Shown here piece by piece: positions 24,201 through 35,779 of a stretch of DNA of 64,000 bases. Source of the DNA: Volvox africanus (lineage: Eukaryota; Chlorophyta; Chlorophyceae; Chlamydomonadales; Volvocaceae); NCBI GenBank assembly GCA_030268105.1, contig BSDZ01000094.1, positions 3,444,501 to 3,508,500 of the forward strand, read 5' to 3'. The notes beneath the pieces are model-generated. The model saw only the letters and a program-made list of their open reading frames with translations, was not told the DNA's origin and did no database searches. Each line of letters opens with the position of its first letter. Within the stretch, counting starts at the first letter, position 1. Made by a program: the position numbers and the translations under genes.

Positions 24201-24993
24201 GCTATTTCTCCCGCCTCCTGTCGTCGATTTCCCAGTCCCATGGCTGAACATAATCGCAACCTATTTAGGTACCGGATGGGGGTGTAGCTTTGGGAAGTTA
24301 CAGACCAAATCCCCTAGCTTCAGCCAATTACATACCAAGATGGAGGCCAGGGTAGACTTGCCACTGCCGCTGGTGCCGCACAAAAGCACAATAATATGCC
24401 GCCGTCGCTCTTTAAGACTGCGGGTAGGCGTCACGCATCCGGAATAGAATAACGATACTCCACGAGTAAGATATAGGTTGAATGTGCTGAGGGAATGGAC
24501 TTCATTATGTATGGTCATTGAATTGCGAGTGAAAACCTGAGCACGAAAAGGCGGGGTGTTGCACAGCCAAAGGCAAGGAAAGATTAGTCCCACACCTGCA
24601 GGCTGCCTTTATCTCATCTGATGAAGGCACATATTTGTAATTGTATTCCGTCAGTGTGCTGCATACAAGTTCGTAGAACTCGGAGCGCGGCATCGCGACG
24701 TAAACGGAGCCTTCATCATGGGGCCCCACGCCCCATAGCTGCCGACTACCCAAACTAAATTTACGTCCATCTGCTGCAAGGCCTTCAAGCTTCTGAAACA
24801 CAAATTGCGCTGCTTTGTAGGCATGCCGTGGCTTGCAGCCCATGAACTGCAGCATGCCCCGTATTGCGTCACGTGTATAACGAGCACCAGAGGGACGACG
24901 ATCTTCCCCTGTCGGATAATCTAGCCCCTTGGTGACAACGACGAAAGCAACCCGAGGTGCCCCGTGCCAATCCATCCGTTGTATTGTGTTCAT
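18204..24993 (-). CDS. LPA1: LPA1-like P-loop protein (2-phosphoglycerate kinase homologue) with giant C-terminal extension
   Basis: Ten phase-consistent exons: 24993-24596, 24417-24336, 24085-23515, 23300-23200, 22865-22768, 22417-22161, 22041-21704, 21509-19559, 19275-18932, 18794-18204; about 1576 residues. The N-terminal ~450 residues match plant LPA1: an [14 protein letters not shown] motif, the Walker A loop GTSGSGKST (147-155), [12 protein letters not shown] (171-182), [30 protein letters not shown] (~358-377), and ENTNIDRS (400-407). The remaining ~1100 residues are Gln/Ala/Ser/Gly-rich, and exon 8 alone codes ~650 of them. In rice, loss of LPA1 lowers seed phytic acid; the relatedness to archaeal 2-phosphoglycerate kinase suggests a kinase, but its substrate is unproven. 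The protein is much longer than plant homologues (~700 residues). The start ATG 24993 gives an N-terminus like the family's. Confidence 0.93.
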
Positions 24994-25492
24994 ATGATCT
25001 TCCAGTGGCAATGACTAATCTATAAAGCAACGTCTTAAGTGTTGATTGCCCAAGGAATTAACAGTCTCCATTTCTTCATTCGTATTTGCCGCTCAACCGT
25101 TGGAAGAGACACGTTATCAATGCTCAGCTAGGTGCAACAATCGGGGCACATTGCTATACTAGATCAAAAAGTAAATTCATTACGCGAAATTCGGAGGTAA
25201 GAGAAGCAGCAACGTATTACGATTAACGGCACGGTAAGCTGAAGTCCTCCCCATCAACGGATAAATATAAGTAACTCATTAATATGGTAGGAAATCTACA
25301 CAAGGTTTTCGGCACAGCTCAATAATTTGGAGGGGGTACAGTTCCCCGTGGGTCTGCCCAGGGTCTGCCTGGTCACAACGCTTCCCCCATTATCTGGCCC
25401 GCAGCCTTTAAAGTAACCTGAACATCAATGCATCTATAGTATTATAGCATTGACTGTGGCTGGGCGTTGCTTCGGAGCCTTCGGCGCACGAA
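24994..25492. promoter_or_regulatory. Upstream region of LPA1-like gene, possibly divergent promoter
   Basis: This is 499 bp of AT-rich DNA upstream of ATG 24993 on the minus strand. If the tentative plus-strand gene at 25493 is real, it is a shared divergent promoter. No specific element is recognised. Confidence 0.4.
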
Positions 25493-27619
25493 ATGTGTGC
25501 CTTGCAAATACTTAAAGCTCAAACCATTACGCGAGAAAACTCGAGCAAATGGTTTCCCCTTGATTCCAACTGCCGTCAACTAAGATGCCTCACAGCTGCG
25601 GCGTCCAGCTGGCGATCCAGTTCCTCGTCGCCTCGCCCCGCCAGCCTACATCCATCCCTCTTCCTTGACGCCGCTTGCACAGCGTGCTGTGTCGCCCTGC
25701 TGGCCTCATCCGCCGCAAGGCAGAGGTATGCTGCTTCCTTTGCTGTACAACACAGTACGGCAGGGATACGCCGGTCTGCCGGTGCACCACAAGCCGATGC
25801 ATGTGAGAGTGCAGCGGCAGGAGACACCGGCTGCGCCTCGAGATCTCGCTCCGATGCGTCTGTGCCGTTGGCCATACACATTCGGCCAACTGAAGAGGTG
25901 GTCGCCCCAGCACCCGCCGCCGCAGTCACGGTATGCGCGCAGCCGACACCGTTGCCATGGCCTTCAGGCGGCACTCCAGGGTTAGCTGCTGAGGCAGTGG
26001 CGTGCTGCACTTTGCTTATTGCGGCCGGTAACACTTGGTTCAAGTTATCAGGCGCCAGGTGCGATGGCGACAGTAGGATAGGGATGAGGTCACCTGGATC
26101 TGGATCTGGATCTGGATTTGGATCTGCATCCGGATCCGGCTGGATCAAAGGAGAGAGGGAGGCGGGGAAAACTATCTGCTTGGGGATGTGGGGCCGCTTC
26201 GACGCACGACGGGGCCATGGCTTCATGTGATAGCTTTACTAACTATCCAATACGTTAACAGGCGTTTAGATTGCTCTCCTCTCCTCCCCAACATTTTGTG
26301 CCCGAGTACATGTCGCTAGTCGGACGGCAGCATTGCGACACAGCGCATCGACGGAGGCAGCGGCACGGCTGGCGCGGCTTGAGGCGCTCACAGACAAGCA
26401 GCTCGCAGAGTTTAGTACAGCGGTGCGACAGATCGACAAGCTTCAGGTGAGCGAAGGTTCCCGGTCGATAGGTTGTCAGCTCATAAAACCGCGGACGTTC
26501 TACGTGTTTTGGGGTCAGCTGTAGCCGTCTCCCACGAGAAGTTGCGCCCCTCTTGTATCTTTACTACTCCATGCCCCTATCCTGCTCCCACATATTCCCC
26601 ATCCCGCTGCCCACCTTGAAGGTGCGCACGCGCTTAACGAGTGGAGATATCCGGCGGCCAATAGCGCAGGTGGGAGAAATACAGATAGCGGCGAATTGGA
26701 GGTTAGACACTAGGGCTTTGTCGTTGTGAATGGACCGACGGTGGTGCTTGTGCATGTTCTGCGATGAAAGTAGGATGCCCTTCAAGCACTTGTAGCACCG
26801 CCGCCACCGGGACAGTATAACGGACATCTACACAGGGCCAGGACAGCCACATCGCCACATATATGCGAAGTAGCCGGTCGCAGTTGGCCACACCCTTTCC
26901 GTCTCCACTCAGGGTTGGTGTCCCCGGCCCCACTGTTTAACCTCGCCCAGAGGAGGCTTCATTATCTCAGATCTTCGTTTCGAAAAGGTCTTTTGGTAAC
27001 ACTCACACTCCGTCTATGATGCGCGCCGTGCATGGCCAACGCACGCACTCCGCTTTCATAATTGCCCACCTCGCATTCGCCATCTGTATTCACCCTCTTT
27101 TTCTTCCCTTATCCCTTTTCGTGTGGTGCGCCCTCCCTACATGTAGCTGCAATCTGCGTCTGCGGACCAGTCCGCGGTGCTGGTGCGGCTGGCTTCGGAA
27201 CAGGAGGCACTGCGGGGCCAGCTTCGGGACACGCAGGCTCTCCTGGCTGCCCTGCAGGGCCTCACTGCCAAGCAATTCCAGGTGAATGAACTGGCGGAGA
27301 CTGGGATCTGGGCTCTGGGCACTGCCCGATGGTAGAAGTGTCAACTGCTGGATGGATGAACGGCGAATATACCTCACCGTGGAAGGGATGGACGGTGGGT
27401 CCTCGTCATTTAAGTGTGTGTGAGCGAGTGTATGTGTGTATGTGTGTATGTGTGTCAGCTGTCCTCGCCTTGTGTTAAGAAATGCCCAGCGCACGGATTT
27501 CCGTCTCATCTACACGGCCACCGCCTCCGCCACTGCCACCGCTATCCGATGCGGCGCAGGTGACCGTCGAGGCCATAAAGCAGCTGCGTTCGGCACAGGC
27601 TGCTGGGAATGACCACTGA
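25493..27619 (+). CDS. Tentative small coiled-coil protein
   Basis: Four exons chain with matching phases: 25493-26058, 26320-26446, 27147-27281, 27560-27619; about 295 residues. The last three exons code a Leu/Ala/Gln-rich heptad region (LARLEALTDKQLAEF, LASEQEALRGQLRDTQALLA, then VTVEAIKQLRSAQ) and stop. Their consistent GT/AG borders and phases make them the solid part. Exon 1 is weaker: it has Ser/Ala-rich composition and no known domain, and the opposite strand is also open for 216 codons (25576-26226). No family is recognised. A TGTAA signal lies 478 nt after the stop (28097). The coiled coil suggests self-association; nothing else can be said. Confidence 0.45.
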
Positions 27620-29569
27620 GAGGAGGCTCAGTTATGATCGACGATTCTGGAAGGGGTTGGTGGTTTGCTGCACGTACGGAGGCCTCTCGGGTATGGCCGT
27701 GGCAGCCCTTTGCTATACTTCGCGGCGCTGAGACATTTGGCGACATTTGGCTTAGGCAGGTACGAGCTGACTGCTGCTTCGAAACGGAGGGTGCATATTG
27801 GGGTCATTTGTTCGTGCTTGTGTTAGGTCGTTAATTGGCAAGGTTGATTTTGAGGACCGTGAAGGGCCGTCGTGGCCGTGGAGGTCCCAAGAAGGGGGTT
27901 ATCGTAACCCTGGCGCGGATAGCCCTAACCTAGGGGGCTGCGGCTGGTGAGGGTCATATATGATGACACTATGCAGCCACTATTTTGGAGGTTCTTATTG
28001 CGGCGTGTTGCAACGATGATGGTGTTTATGGTGATACTGGCAGTGGTGGTGGTGGTGCTGCTGCTGGTCGTGCCTTTCAGAATAATAAAACCGTCTTGTA
28101 AAGTAGGGAAGTCTTCGTTTTGAGGGACAGAGCGTTGCACTGGAAAGGTTGAATGAGCAGTTTGAAGGAGGGGCGCATAGGACAGGGAATAGCATGAGCT
28201 CTTTTCCTTGCAGCTGTGTCTTGTCTGGTGCAGGCCGCAACTTGATGAGCTTGGAAGGAGTTCGTATCGCTGTTGAACCTCTTTTTGCTAGTGCTTTTCG
28301 CCAAGCGCGGCACCAACACATACGACGACACCACGTTTCTTACATGTGAAAGAAAAATTCCCAGCTGGCCATTGTTGGCGGCCATCAATGCACCTCGTCT
28401 CTCGCCCGCATATTCCATTCCGAGGCCCGCTGGCTGGAGCCCAGATAATACACAAGCGGGTCGTCCGGCTGGCACCGCACCTTTGCTGCGGCCGACACGA
28501 AATTTAAGGGTAGCTAATTTGTGCAAAAAGGCACAATGAGAAATGACCTTGCACCTGCTACCAAGCGTGGTCATCCCCACGTGTCAGTCACTACCGGTAA
28601 AACACGTTATGTCTAGCATGGTCGCCTGCTAGGGAAGGAGTCTTTAAATCGATGTTCTAGGTGCACGAGGTAGGTGCCACACCCGTGCCTACCGCACACC
28701 GTTCGCACGTGCGTATCTACTGGGTGGAGTGCGCCAAGACAAATTTCAGCGCTCTGGCGCGTTATGGCCAGAAGCTAATGTTAATGTGCCGGGCTATGGC
28801 CTGTTATACTTAAGTGACATGGGTGGCCGGGAATCTAACGGTATGGAGGGCAGAGAATTACCGTAATTATGTCCGCACTATCTCCCGACTTCAGGTCCAG
28901 AGTGTCACAAGAAAAAATGTCTGCATACCCACCTAGACGGTAAGGCACTTCTCCCCTTCTTAGCATCTGCGCATATCGCCTGTAGGATATCGCTACCGGG
29001 CGTAACCTATGGCCTCCTTGCCGGACCGCACAGTACCCAGCTAAAGGGCAATGCTTCATCTACGTATTTGACCTGCTGCCCCGTCATCGCTCCACTTGTC
29101 TTTATAAGCCCCTTCCCCCCACTAAATCGCCAACTACGTTCACCATAGAACAGACTCCTTGCTAAGGAAAGCTCTCGTACCTGCTACTGCGGCCCCTATT
29201 GCTAGTAGCTGCTGCGTGTGCAGTGCTGCACTAAATTCTTGACGCCTCTCTATTCCCTACTGACTATTGTGGCCCTGGCCCTCCGGACCCTAGGATACGT
29301 GAAGACCTAACAACTTCTCGACGTACCGCATGGAACCCCGTCATGACGTCACATTGACATTCGTGTCCTACTTGACATCACCACGCAGGCGACGGCTATT
29401 GGTGCCCGACAGCTCGGCTCTACCCCGGCATTACAGGCGCGCCTCGATGTAGTGGAACCCGCGCAAGACGCAGTTCTGACCTGACTCAATAACCACGCTA
29501 TCAAGTGATAGAGAGGCAGACATATGAAATCGCCGGGCGGAATGCGGTGGCAACGCAAACACCAGGCGG
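27620..29569. other. Convergent intergenic region (no gene recognised)
   Basis: It lies between the convergent coiled-coil gene and sulfotransferase-like gene. Only short frames of no recognisable character occur. It holds a TGTAA on plus (28097-28101) and a TTACA (minus TGTAA) at 29431-29435, which fit the 3' ends of the two genes. Confidence 0.5.
29431..29435 (-). terminator. TGTAA polyadenylation signal of second sulfotransferase-like gene
   Basis: The minus-strand TGTAA lies 135-139 nt beyond the stop at 29570; assigned by motif and spacing. Confidence 0.45.
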
Positions 29570-31603
29570 CTACCGCCGCCGCGCTGCTGCATGCTCCCGC
29601 TTGCGGTGTGGCACCCAGCCCTGCCGCGTCTTCAGCCGCAGCAGGTGGCGACCATTGCGGCGATTGATAGACACAACGGACGGCCCCCTCCTGCCGACTC
29701 CAATTCGATGCTGCCCAAAGTCGCCCAGCGGCAGGATACCAGACGCGCCGAGGCGAGCACCGCTGCCGCTGCGGCCACCGGGCGCAGGCCCTGCTGGTGC
29801 CGCAATTGGCGCAGCAGAGGCGGCCGCTGCCACCTTCGGCGGCACCTCCACACTGCGCAGCCTCTCCACCAGGGCTGCGGCGCTCTCTAGCGAGCCCATG
29901 GATACGTAACCGCAATGTCCCGCCACCTGGCCACCAGCGGTGTCGGTGTCTTCGGCGGCAATAGCGACACCGACGAGCGCACCTCCCCGCTGCTCATCCA
30001 TCGCACTGACAAAGTTCCACAGCAGCGCGTCCAGAGCTTGCATCTCCCGCGCAAAACTGTACAGCTCGACGTCGGGCGCGTTGCGTGCCAGCAGGGAGGG
30101 GTAATCCAGGGGTAGCGCCACCTCGTCACCGAGCTCGGAGGAGCTTCGAACGGCATCATTGCGCAAGCCCGCGGTAGACCAGCCTAGCCCGAGCCGCAGC
30201 GCCAGCTCACTACGGCCCTTATCCTCCAGAACCAACAGAATATCGTGCTGTATAGCCGCCAGCTTCGCCAATGCTGTATGCTGCGGGGTAACTTCCAGGA
30301 CAGGGTACTCGAAGAAGCGCGAACCCAGCAAACTGCGTATGTAGTAGTTGTTTACGCCAGCAGGCATGAGCCGCTCCCAGAAGCCTGACGTGCGGTTATA
30401 GAATGCGGGTTGCGTATCGACATCTAGGTAGTACTCCTTGTAGAGCTTCTCTACCCAGCCAATCTGCGAGCGCAGTCGGTCATGAGGATGACGCAGCATA
30501 AGCAGGTTCACAAAGTCCTGTTCACACATTCGGCTGGAAGGAGCCGCTGCAGCTGCGGCCACGAGGAGTGAGTCGACAGACGTAGTTGCATTGGCGGCGG
30601 GGGGGAAGCCAGCGGCACTGGTGGCTGTGGTGTCAAAGGCCGGTGGATTTGTGTACTCATTCGCGTAAAAGGTGAAGCCGTCGCGGAGGAGATAAGCGCG
30701 GCGCTGTTCGCAGCTGTATGGGGGCCGGAAGCTGTGGAAGTTGACGAACCACGGCAGGCCCTGCCGTGACGACATTCGATACTGCAAGTACTTGTGGGCG
30801 TTGTATGAGACCCAGCGTGGCTGGTCGAAGAAGTCTCGGATGAGACAGTTTGTGCGTGTATCGAAACCCTGGGACGCGCAGCCGTTTGCACCGGCGGTAT
30901 GGCACAGATTGGTACCGCCCGACTTGGATACATGGAAAAATTGCACCGCGCCGCGCGCGGCGGCTGAGGCTTTGTGCACCTGGAAGAGCTGAAGCAGGAG
31001 AGAGTCTACGGAGGCCTCGACATCAGGTGGGAAGCGGCCCCCGAGGTTGACACGCTTCTTGAGGATCGTGCCCAATAACACGCGGCGTGTTGCTGCAAAG
31101 CCGCGCCATGGCAACTTCTTAGACGCGGCTCGAAGTTTGGAGCTTAAGTCTGCCAGCGAGACCATCAGTGAATCCGAGCTCGTGTTATTATCACGGTGAA
31201 GCTTGATGGCAATTTGGGCGATTTCCAGGACCGCAGCATTGCCAAACTCGGGCAGGAATGCCAATTGCGTGGCATTTAGCTGTGGGGTACGTTCAATCCA
31301 GCTTATCACATCGCCATACTGCATCAGCGTGCGGGATACTTGCTCTGGATCCTTGCTATTAAAGGTGGCGGTGAATGCCTGTTCAAAAAAAGTGGTAGTG
31401 GGTTGTCTGTCTGCGCTGAGTGTCGATAGGACTTCACGACCGCCGCCGAGCGGGTTTTGGTCGAACCAGATAGCGTTATCAATGTATTTGGGGTTATTAG
31501 CTGAAGGGAAAGCATACCTAGGTTCTAACAAGCATCCAAGCAGAAGTGCGATGGCAGATAGGCGCCCTGTCGACGCGAAGCGACAGTGGCCCTTGGGCAG
31601 CAT
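29570..31603 (-). CDS. Secreted or Golgi sulfotransferase-family protein, single exon
   Basis: An uninterrupted 677-codon frame starts at ATG 31603. Residues ~13-31 form a signal peptide or anchor (RLSAIALLLGCLLEPRYA). The 5' PAPS-loop HVSKSGGTNLC is at 224-234, with the expected Lys-Ser-Gly-Gly-Thr, and the 3'-phosphate-binding motif LRHPHDRLRSQ is at ~370-380. These two motifs at this spacing are the hallmark of the Golgi sulfotransferase superfamily; I cannot assign a substrate. A ~200-residue N-terminal domain is unrecognised, and the C-terminal ~80 residues are Ala/Gly/Arg-rich. Likely role: sulfation of a glycan or matrix protein in the secretory pathway. It is unusual among its neighbours in having no intron. 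It diverges from the exonuclease gene across only 217 bp. Confidence 0.83.
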   Translation of the reverse strand: MLPKGHCRFASTGRLSAIALLLGCLLEPRYAFPSANNPKYIDNAIWFDQNPLGGGREVLSTLSADRQPTTTFFEQAFTATFNSKDPEQVSRTLMQYGDVISWIERTPQLNATQLAFLPEFGNAAVLEIAQIAIKLHRDNNTSSDSLMVSLADLSSKLRAASKKLPWRGFAATRRVLLGTILKKRVNLGGRFPPDVEASVDSLLLQLFQVHKASAAARGAVQFFHVSKSGGTNLCHTAGANGCASQGFDTRTNCLIRDFFDQPRWVSYNAHKYLQYRMSSRQGLPWFVNFHSFRPPYSCEQRRAYLLRDGFTFYANEYTNPPAFDTTATSAAGFPPAANATTSVDSLLVAAAAAAPSSRMCEQDFVNLLMLRHPHDRLRSQIGWVEKLYKEYYLDVDTQPAFYNRTSGFWERLMPAGVNNYYIRSLLGSRFFEYPVLEVTPQHTALAKLAAIQHDILLVLEDKGRSELALRLGLGWSTAGLRNDAVRSSSELGDEVALPLDYPSLLARNAPDVELYSFAREMQALDALLWNFVSAMDEQRGGALVGVAIAAEDTDTAGGQVAGHCGYVSMGSLESAAALVERLRSVEVPPKVAAAASAAPIAAPAGPAPGGRSGSGARLGASGILPLGDFGQHRIGVGRRGPSVVSINRRNGRHLLRLKTRQGWVPHRKREHAAARRR

Positions 31604-31820
31604 CGATACGTTGGGATTGAGAGATGCTGCACCACGTTATGAAAAGCGACAAAAGATGGAGAGAGATTGTGGGTCAGGTGTCGGCAAGGGGATCCTCACA
31701 TCAACAAACTTCCTCCAAGTTAGCAATGCTTGGACTAGATTAGATAGATATTGAATAAAGCTTAAACTGCGTGGTCCACTTTTCAGTTTGTATGTGCCTG
31801 ACAAGCGCCCTCCTCGTCGG
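31604..31820. promoter_or_regulatory. Short bidirectional promoter region
   Basis: Only 217 bp separate the divergent start codons at 31603 (minus, sulfotransferase-like) and 31821 (plus, exonuclease). Both promoters and 5' UTRs must lie here or overlap coding sequence, unless the exonuclease starts at a later ATG in its first exon. Confidence 0.45.
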
Positions 31821-34800
31821 ATGCCTGTAGTGTCGTATAGCCCGGTGAGGTTTCAACCACCACATATGGCACAATTACCATACCCATTCGTAATACGCCT
31901 GTGGGAAGGAATGCAAACAATTATTTCTTTAAAGCAGATAGGGAAGCTATTATTATTTAAGAGGAAGACTGTATTGCCATATGACCCCAAAACTGCCTCT
32001 GATCAAAATGCCTTTCCTGCAGTTAAATATAAAAATGCATTTTGCTTTAAAAGTGAGTTACGATATGGCCGTTTGCGCCTGCCGTCCGTTTCCGCGAACG
32101 TGACTCAAGGCGGCGCACAGTTCTTGTCTTACAAATCACATAACGATGCTCTGGTGGATGTCAATCTTGAAATTGGAAGTTGTCCTGGGATTATCACCGC
32201 CGACGCTAAGGTCGTTGACGGCACGAACTTACTGCTACTGGCACGCGGCGACAGCGGCTTTGGAATCAGCCACGTCGACGCATTTGCCACTTGGATAAGG
32301 TTCTTGCTGCAGCTAACGTCGTGCCAGCATCTCTATGTCGTGTTTGATAATAAGCGCTGCAGTCGCTCCTCCCCCGTACCGGATGTCCGGCGCACCTTTG
32401 CTCCGACCTACCTGCACAACCGTCACACTAAAATGCAGCGCAAGCACCAGGGTATCAGCAGCGGCCGCGGACCGAGCCGTGTTGATGGTCAGGACCGTGC
32501 CAGCCGGGGTCCCAGGCCACAATCTTCGGCAGGTACAACAGAATGGCGGACGTTGCACAGTCAAGCCCTTATCCTGCTCTAGCAAGAGCGACGAATCACC
32601 CCGCAAGCTCCTGCGTCTGTGACTCCATTCCCCGTGCAGCGTGACAGTTTTAAAGTATGTGGGGCACTTGCCTGGAGATAGGGCAGCTCCCCCTTAAAAA
32701 AGCTCCGTGATGGCATCGGGGAAGCCCAGCTCTTTCCCATGGCCCTCAGCCTTCTTGTGCATAACTTGGCGTTCCGCTGTCGACCTGGACCATTTCCCCA
32801 CTCTGCGCGCCTCAGACGCAGTGCTTCCGACACTTTATCCGCTGTACAACATTTCGGAGCTGAGGAAGTCTTCTGAGGCGCTAATGGACCAGCCACCGCC
32901 TCACCTCGCCGGCTTCGTCCGTGTCATACGGCAGCTTGGCGGGCTGTCGCTATACGGCTTGCCGGGCCATGAGGCGGATGACCTTATTGCATCCCTAGTG
33001 GCAGGCCTTCTGGTGAGATAGCCGCTTGCCTGTGCGGCCTCGGACAGGAGAGCTCACGTTATTCGTCTTGTCTGGCCATGTCCTTTCCTGTTCTTTTCTT
33101 TGCCGGTCCGGAGGACCACCTCCAAAGTGGGTATCACGGGCGATGGCGTTTAAGGAAGAGTGTTTCGGAGCACTCCGCGGAACAAAAACGGTGAACTGCG
33201 CATAAAGTAGCGGCCCCAGCCTGGGGGCTTGGCGATGGCTTGCGAGGGCGCCGGTTAGAAACACAGACCAAGCCGTCAGGATATTTGAATTTCTGAGCTA
33301 CGGACGACAAAAGTGATAGCTAGGTGTATGGCATCGCGCCCTTATCGTCCCAACGCTCTGGCCCTCATCCTTTTGGTCTCATGTTTCGGATGAGATTTGA
33401 GGCCCCTTTTAACGCTGCCGTCAACAGCATCCGCATGACTTCTAAATAGCCGGGACTTGTGTTGAGCAAAATTGTAAGTCCAGTCACGGCCTCCGTGGCT
33501 CGTTCCATCTTGACCTCGTCCATGCCTTTGACATACTGCTGTGGTCTATCAGGCTGATGGTGGCACGCCCCAACCTGAAACGGTTGCTGGCGCTGCTGTG
33601 ACCACCTTCACCACAGGCTCAACCGATGACGCCGCACCCGCCACCACCGTGGCAAATAGTATGGCGTGCCATGGGCGTCGTGTGGTGGTGGTCAGCGCTG
33701 ACTCGGATATGCTGCAGTTGCTGAAATTTGGGGGATGCTTCTGGCTAGAGGTGAGGCAGCTCAGCAGCTCCTCTAGCCCCCAGGAGGACTCACCTCTTGC
33801 AGTGCGGGCGAGGCCACTGTCGGGAGTTTCGGAAGCACTTCTGCGGCTCCACGATGCTCCCGGAAAATCCCAGGGGGAAGGCATCGGGGACACTGAGATG
33901 TCTGAGGCAGAGGGGACGGTCGAAGCAGCGGGAGCTGTTGCGCTCCAGGCGCGTCTGCCACCAGCGGCTTACCCGGACTTCCTGGCGCTCGTGGGCAAGG
34001 CTGAGGCTGGCGTGCCGGGCGTTGGTGTTGGTGCGCGGGCTGCTAGAAAGCTCCTGATACGTTACGGGAGCATTGACGGCATTGTAAAGGCCTACAACGC
34101 TGGCATCCTGGATGGGTCGCTGCGGCTCATATGTGGTGGCGCTGTCAGAAGCCAGAGCTCTGAGCAAGCCGATCTGGGCCTAGCGGGCAGTTCACGTGGT
34201 GCCGGTGCGAACGCCGGCGGTGGCGTTGAGGATGGTGGCGGCAGGGCCTGCCATGTAGAGTCGTACCCGCCGGCGGTGCGGCAGGTGTTGCGAAATATCC
34301 AGGTGACGCGCATGCGCATTGACTTGGCGTCGGTTCCCTGGGAGCGTGTTCTGGATTATCAATTGCAACGCCACCTAAAACAGCAACAGCAGCAGGAGCA
34401 GGAGCAGGAGGCAAGGGATCAATGGGAGCAGCAGCAGTTGCAGCAGAATACTCACCCTGGCTCGCAGCAGCAGCAGTGGCCTCGACCACAGGGCACGGAA
34501 TCCTTACAGCAAATGCATCCAGCTTCGCGGCCACTGCACCCGCATGACCAACTGCATCGTGACTCTGCGACGCCATTCATTGGTGCCTTGGTAACGGCCT
34601 TTCGGCGGCGCGGCCTTACATGCCGTCCCAATGTCATGGACGAGCACGGTTTGCTGTACGATATCCTGATTTTGCCGTACAGTGAAGAGTGCAATGATGC
34701 CGTTCGGTCAGGATTACCGGTTACACACGCAGCAGGGTTTGCAGCATCACCAGCGGCAGGGGTGGTTGCAGCGGCAGGATTAGCAGTTCCCAATAGTGCA

Positions 34801-35779
34801 AAGAGTTGTGCCCTGCGGCTTTCGACCGCGGCTGTGGAGAAGACAGTTGATAGGCTAGCCGCGGCCATGACCACTGGACAGTCAGCAGCATCGCGTGCTT
34901 GCCAAAGAATCTGCCTTCATGTACCGGCTTTAAATCCTTTATCATATCTTAACCTTAGCAGCAGCTTTGATGGCGAAGGTGTTGGAGATGGCAGTAGTGG
35001 AGGCTGTGGCAGCAGCAGGGGTAGCACGGACGGCAGCTTCACCACGGCAGGTGACCAGCTTGTAGCAGCGAGTAGCGGTGCTCATGCCAGCGGGATGTTG
35101 GGGGATGAGGTCCCGGTGCCTCTGCGCGTGTATGTCTTATCACCCTGGGATTTTAAATACGAACCTCGAGGAAAGAAGCTGAAGGGGGCCCAGCCTTCAT
35201 CGCAGCAGCGCAAGGCGGAGGGGCGTCATTACGACCTGCAGCAGCAGGCAAAGCGGTTACACCAGCATCAAAGTCCACCTGCAAATCAGCACGGTTCACC
35301 TGCAATGGGAACGTCGGGGCATATGGCTGGAGTGAGGCCCGCGCCATCACTGTCTGCAAAGCTGGCCTTCACAACGACCCACCCGAATACGACAGAACCA
35401 GGAGTCACCGCTCATCCAGGGCTGTTGGACTTCGCATGCGGGCTGCGAGCGGCCGTCGGATCACGGGCGTCACCAGCGCACCTGTCCAAGGCGCTGCAGG
35501 TGAGGGGCGACACAGGACACGCCGGGTGAGGGCAGGGGGGCGGGCACGGGGAAGCAGGGCAGCCCATATCACGTGGAATTCATAGCGGTTGCACCCCTCT
35601 GAGGCCTTGTCCTTACCGTGTCCGCACCTAAATTTTTTCCGTACTACCAGACTGCCCTCCGACCGACAACGGCGTGGAGGCTCAAGCGAATGCAACGCAG
35701 AGATGCGGCGATGTCAGGCTGCACGGCCATCGTGCCATTTTTCGAGCTGCTTGATGATGGCGACGATGTAGATTTTTAA
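31821..35779 (+). CDS. PolI-type 5'-3' exonuclease (FEN/PIN-like), probably organellar
   Basis: Four phase-consistent exons: 31821-32451, 32816-33012, 33553-35499, 35651-35779; about 967 residues with the first ATG (the true start may be later in exon 1). The domain resembles the 5' nuclease of bacterial DNA polymerase I and plant organellar 5'-3' exonucleases: VDGTNLL (Asp133), VVFDNK (Asp176), GHEADDLIASL (Glu263, Asp265, Asp266), VVSADSDMLQLL (Asp326, Asp328). The helix-hairpin region reads VGKAEAGVPGVGVGARAARKLL (from 423), where the usual GDxSDN aspartates are missing. Polyglutamine (~34380-34440 in DNA) and Ser/Gly stretches lengthen exon 3. No polymerase domain is present. Family role: removal of flaps or primers in plastid or mitochondrial DNA replication. 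The C-terminal exon ends in FFELLDDGDDVDF. Confidence 0.82.

Noticed and set aside
25576..26226. Minus-strand ORF of 216 codons (Asp-Pro run, Ala-rich helical C-terminus)
   Set aside because: It overlaps the plus-strand frame that joins in phase to good coiled-coil exons; it has no recognised domain, and the LPA1-like gene already has a family-like N-terminus, so it is not an upstream exon of that gene. Not excluded as a separate gene.
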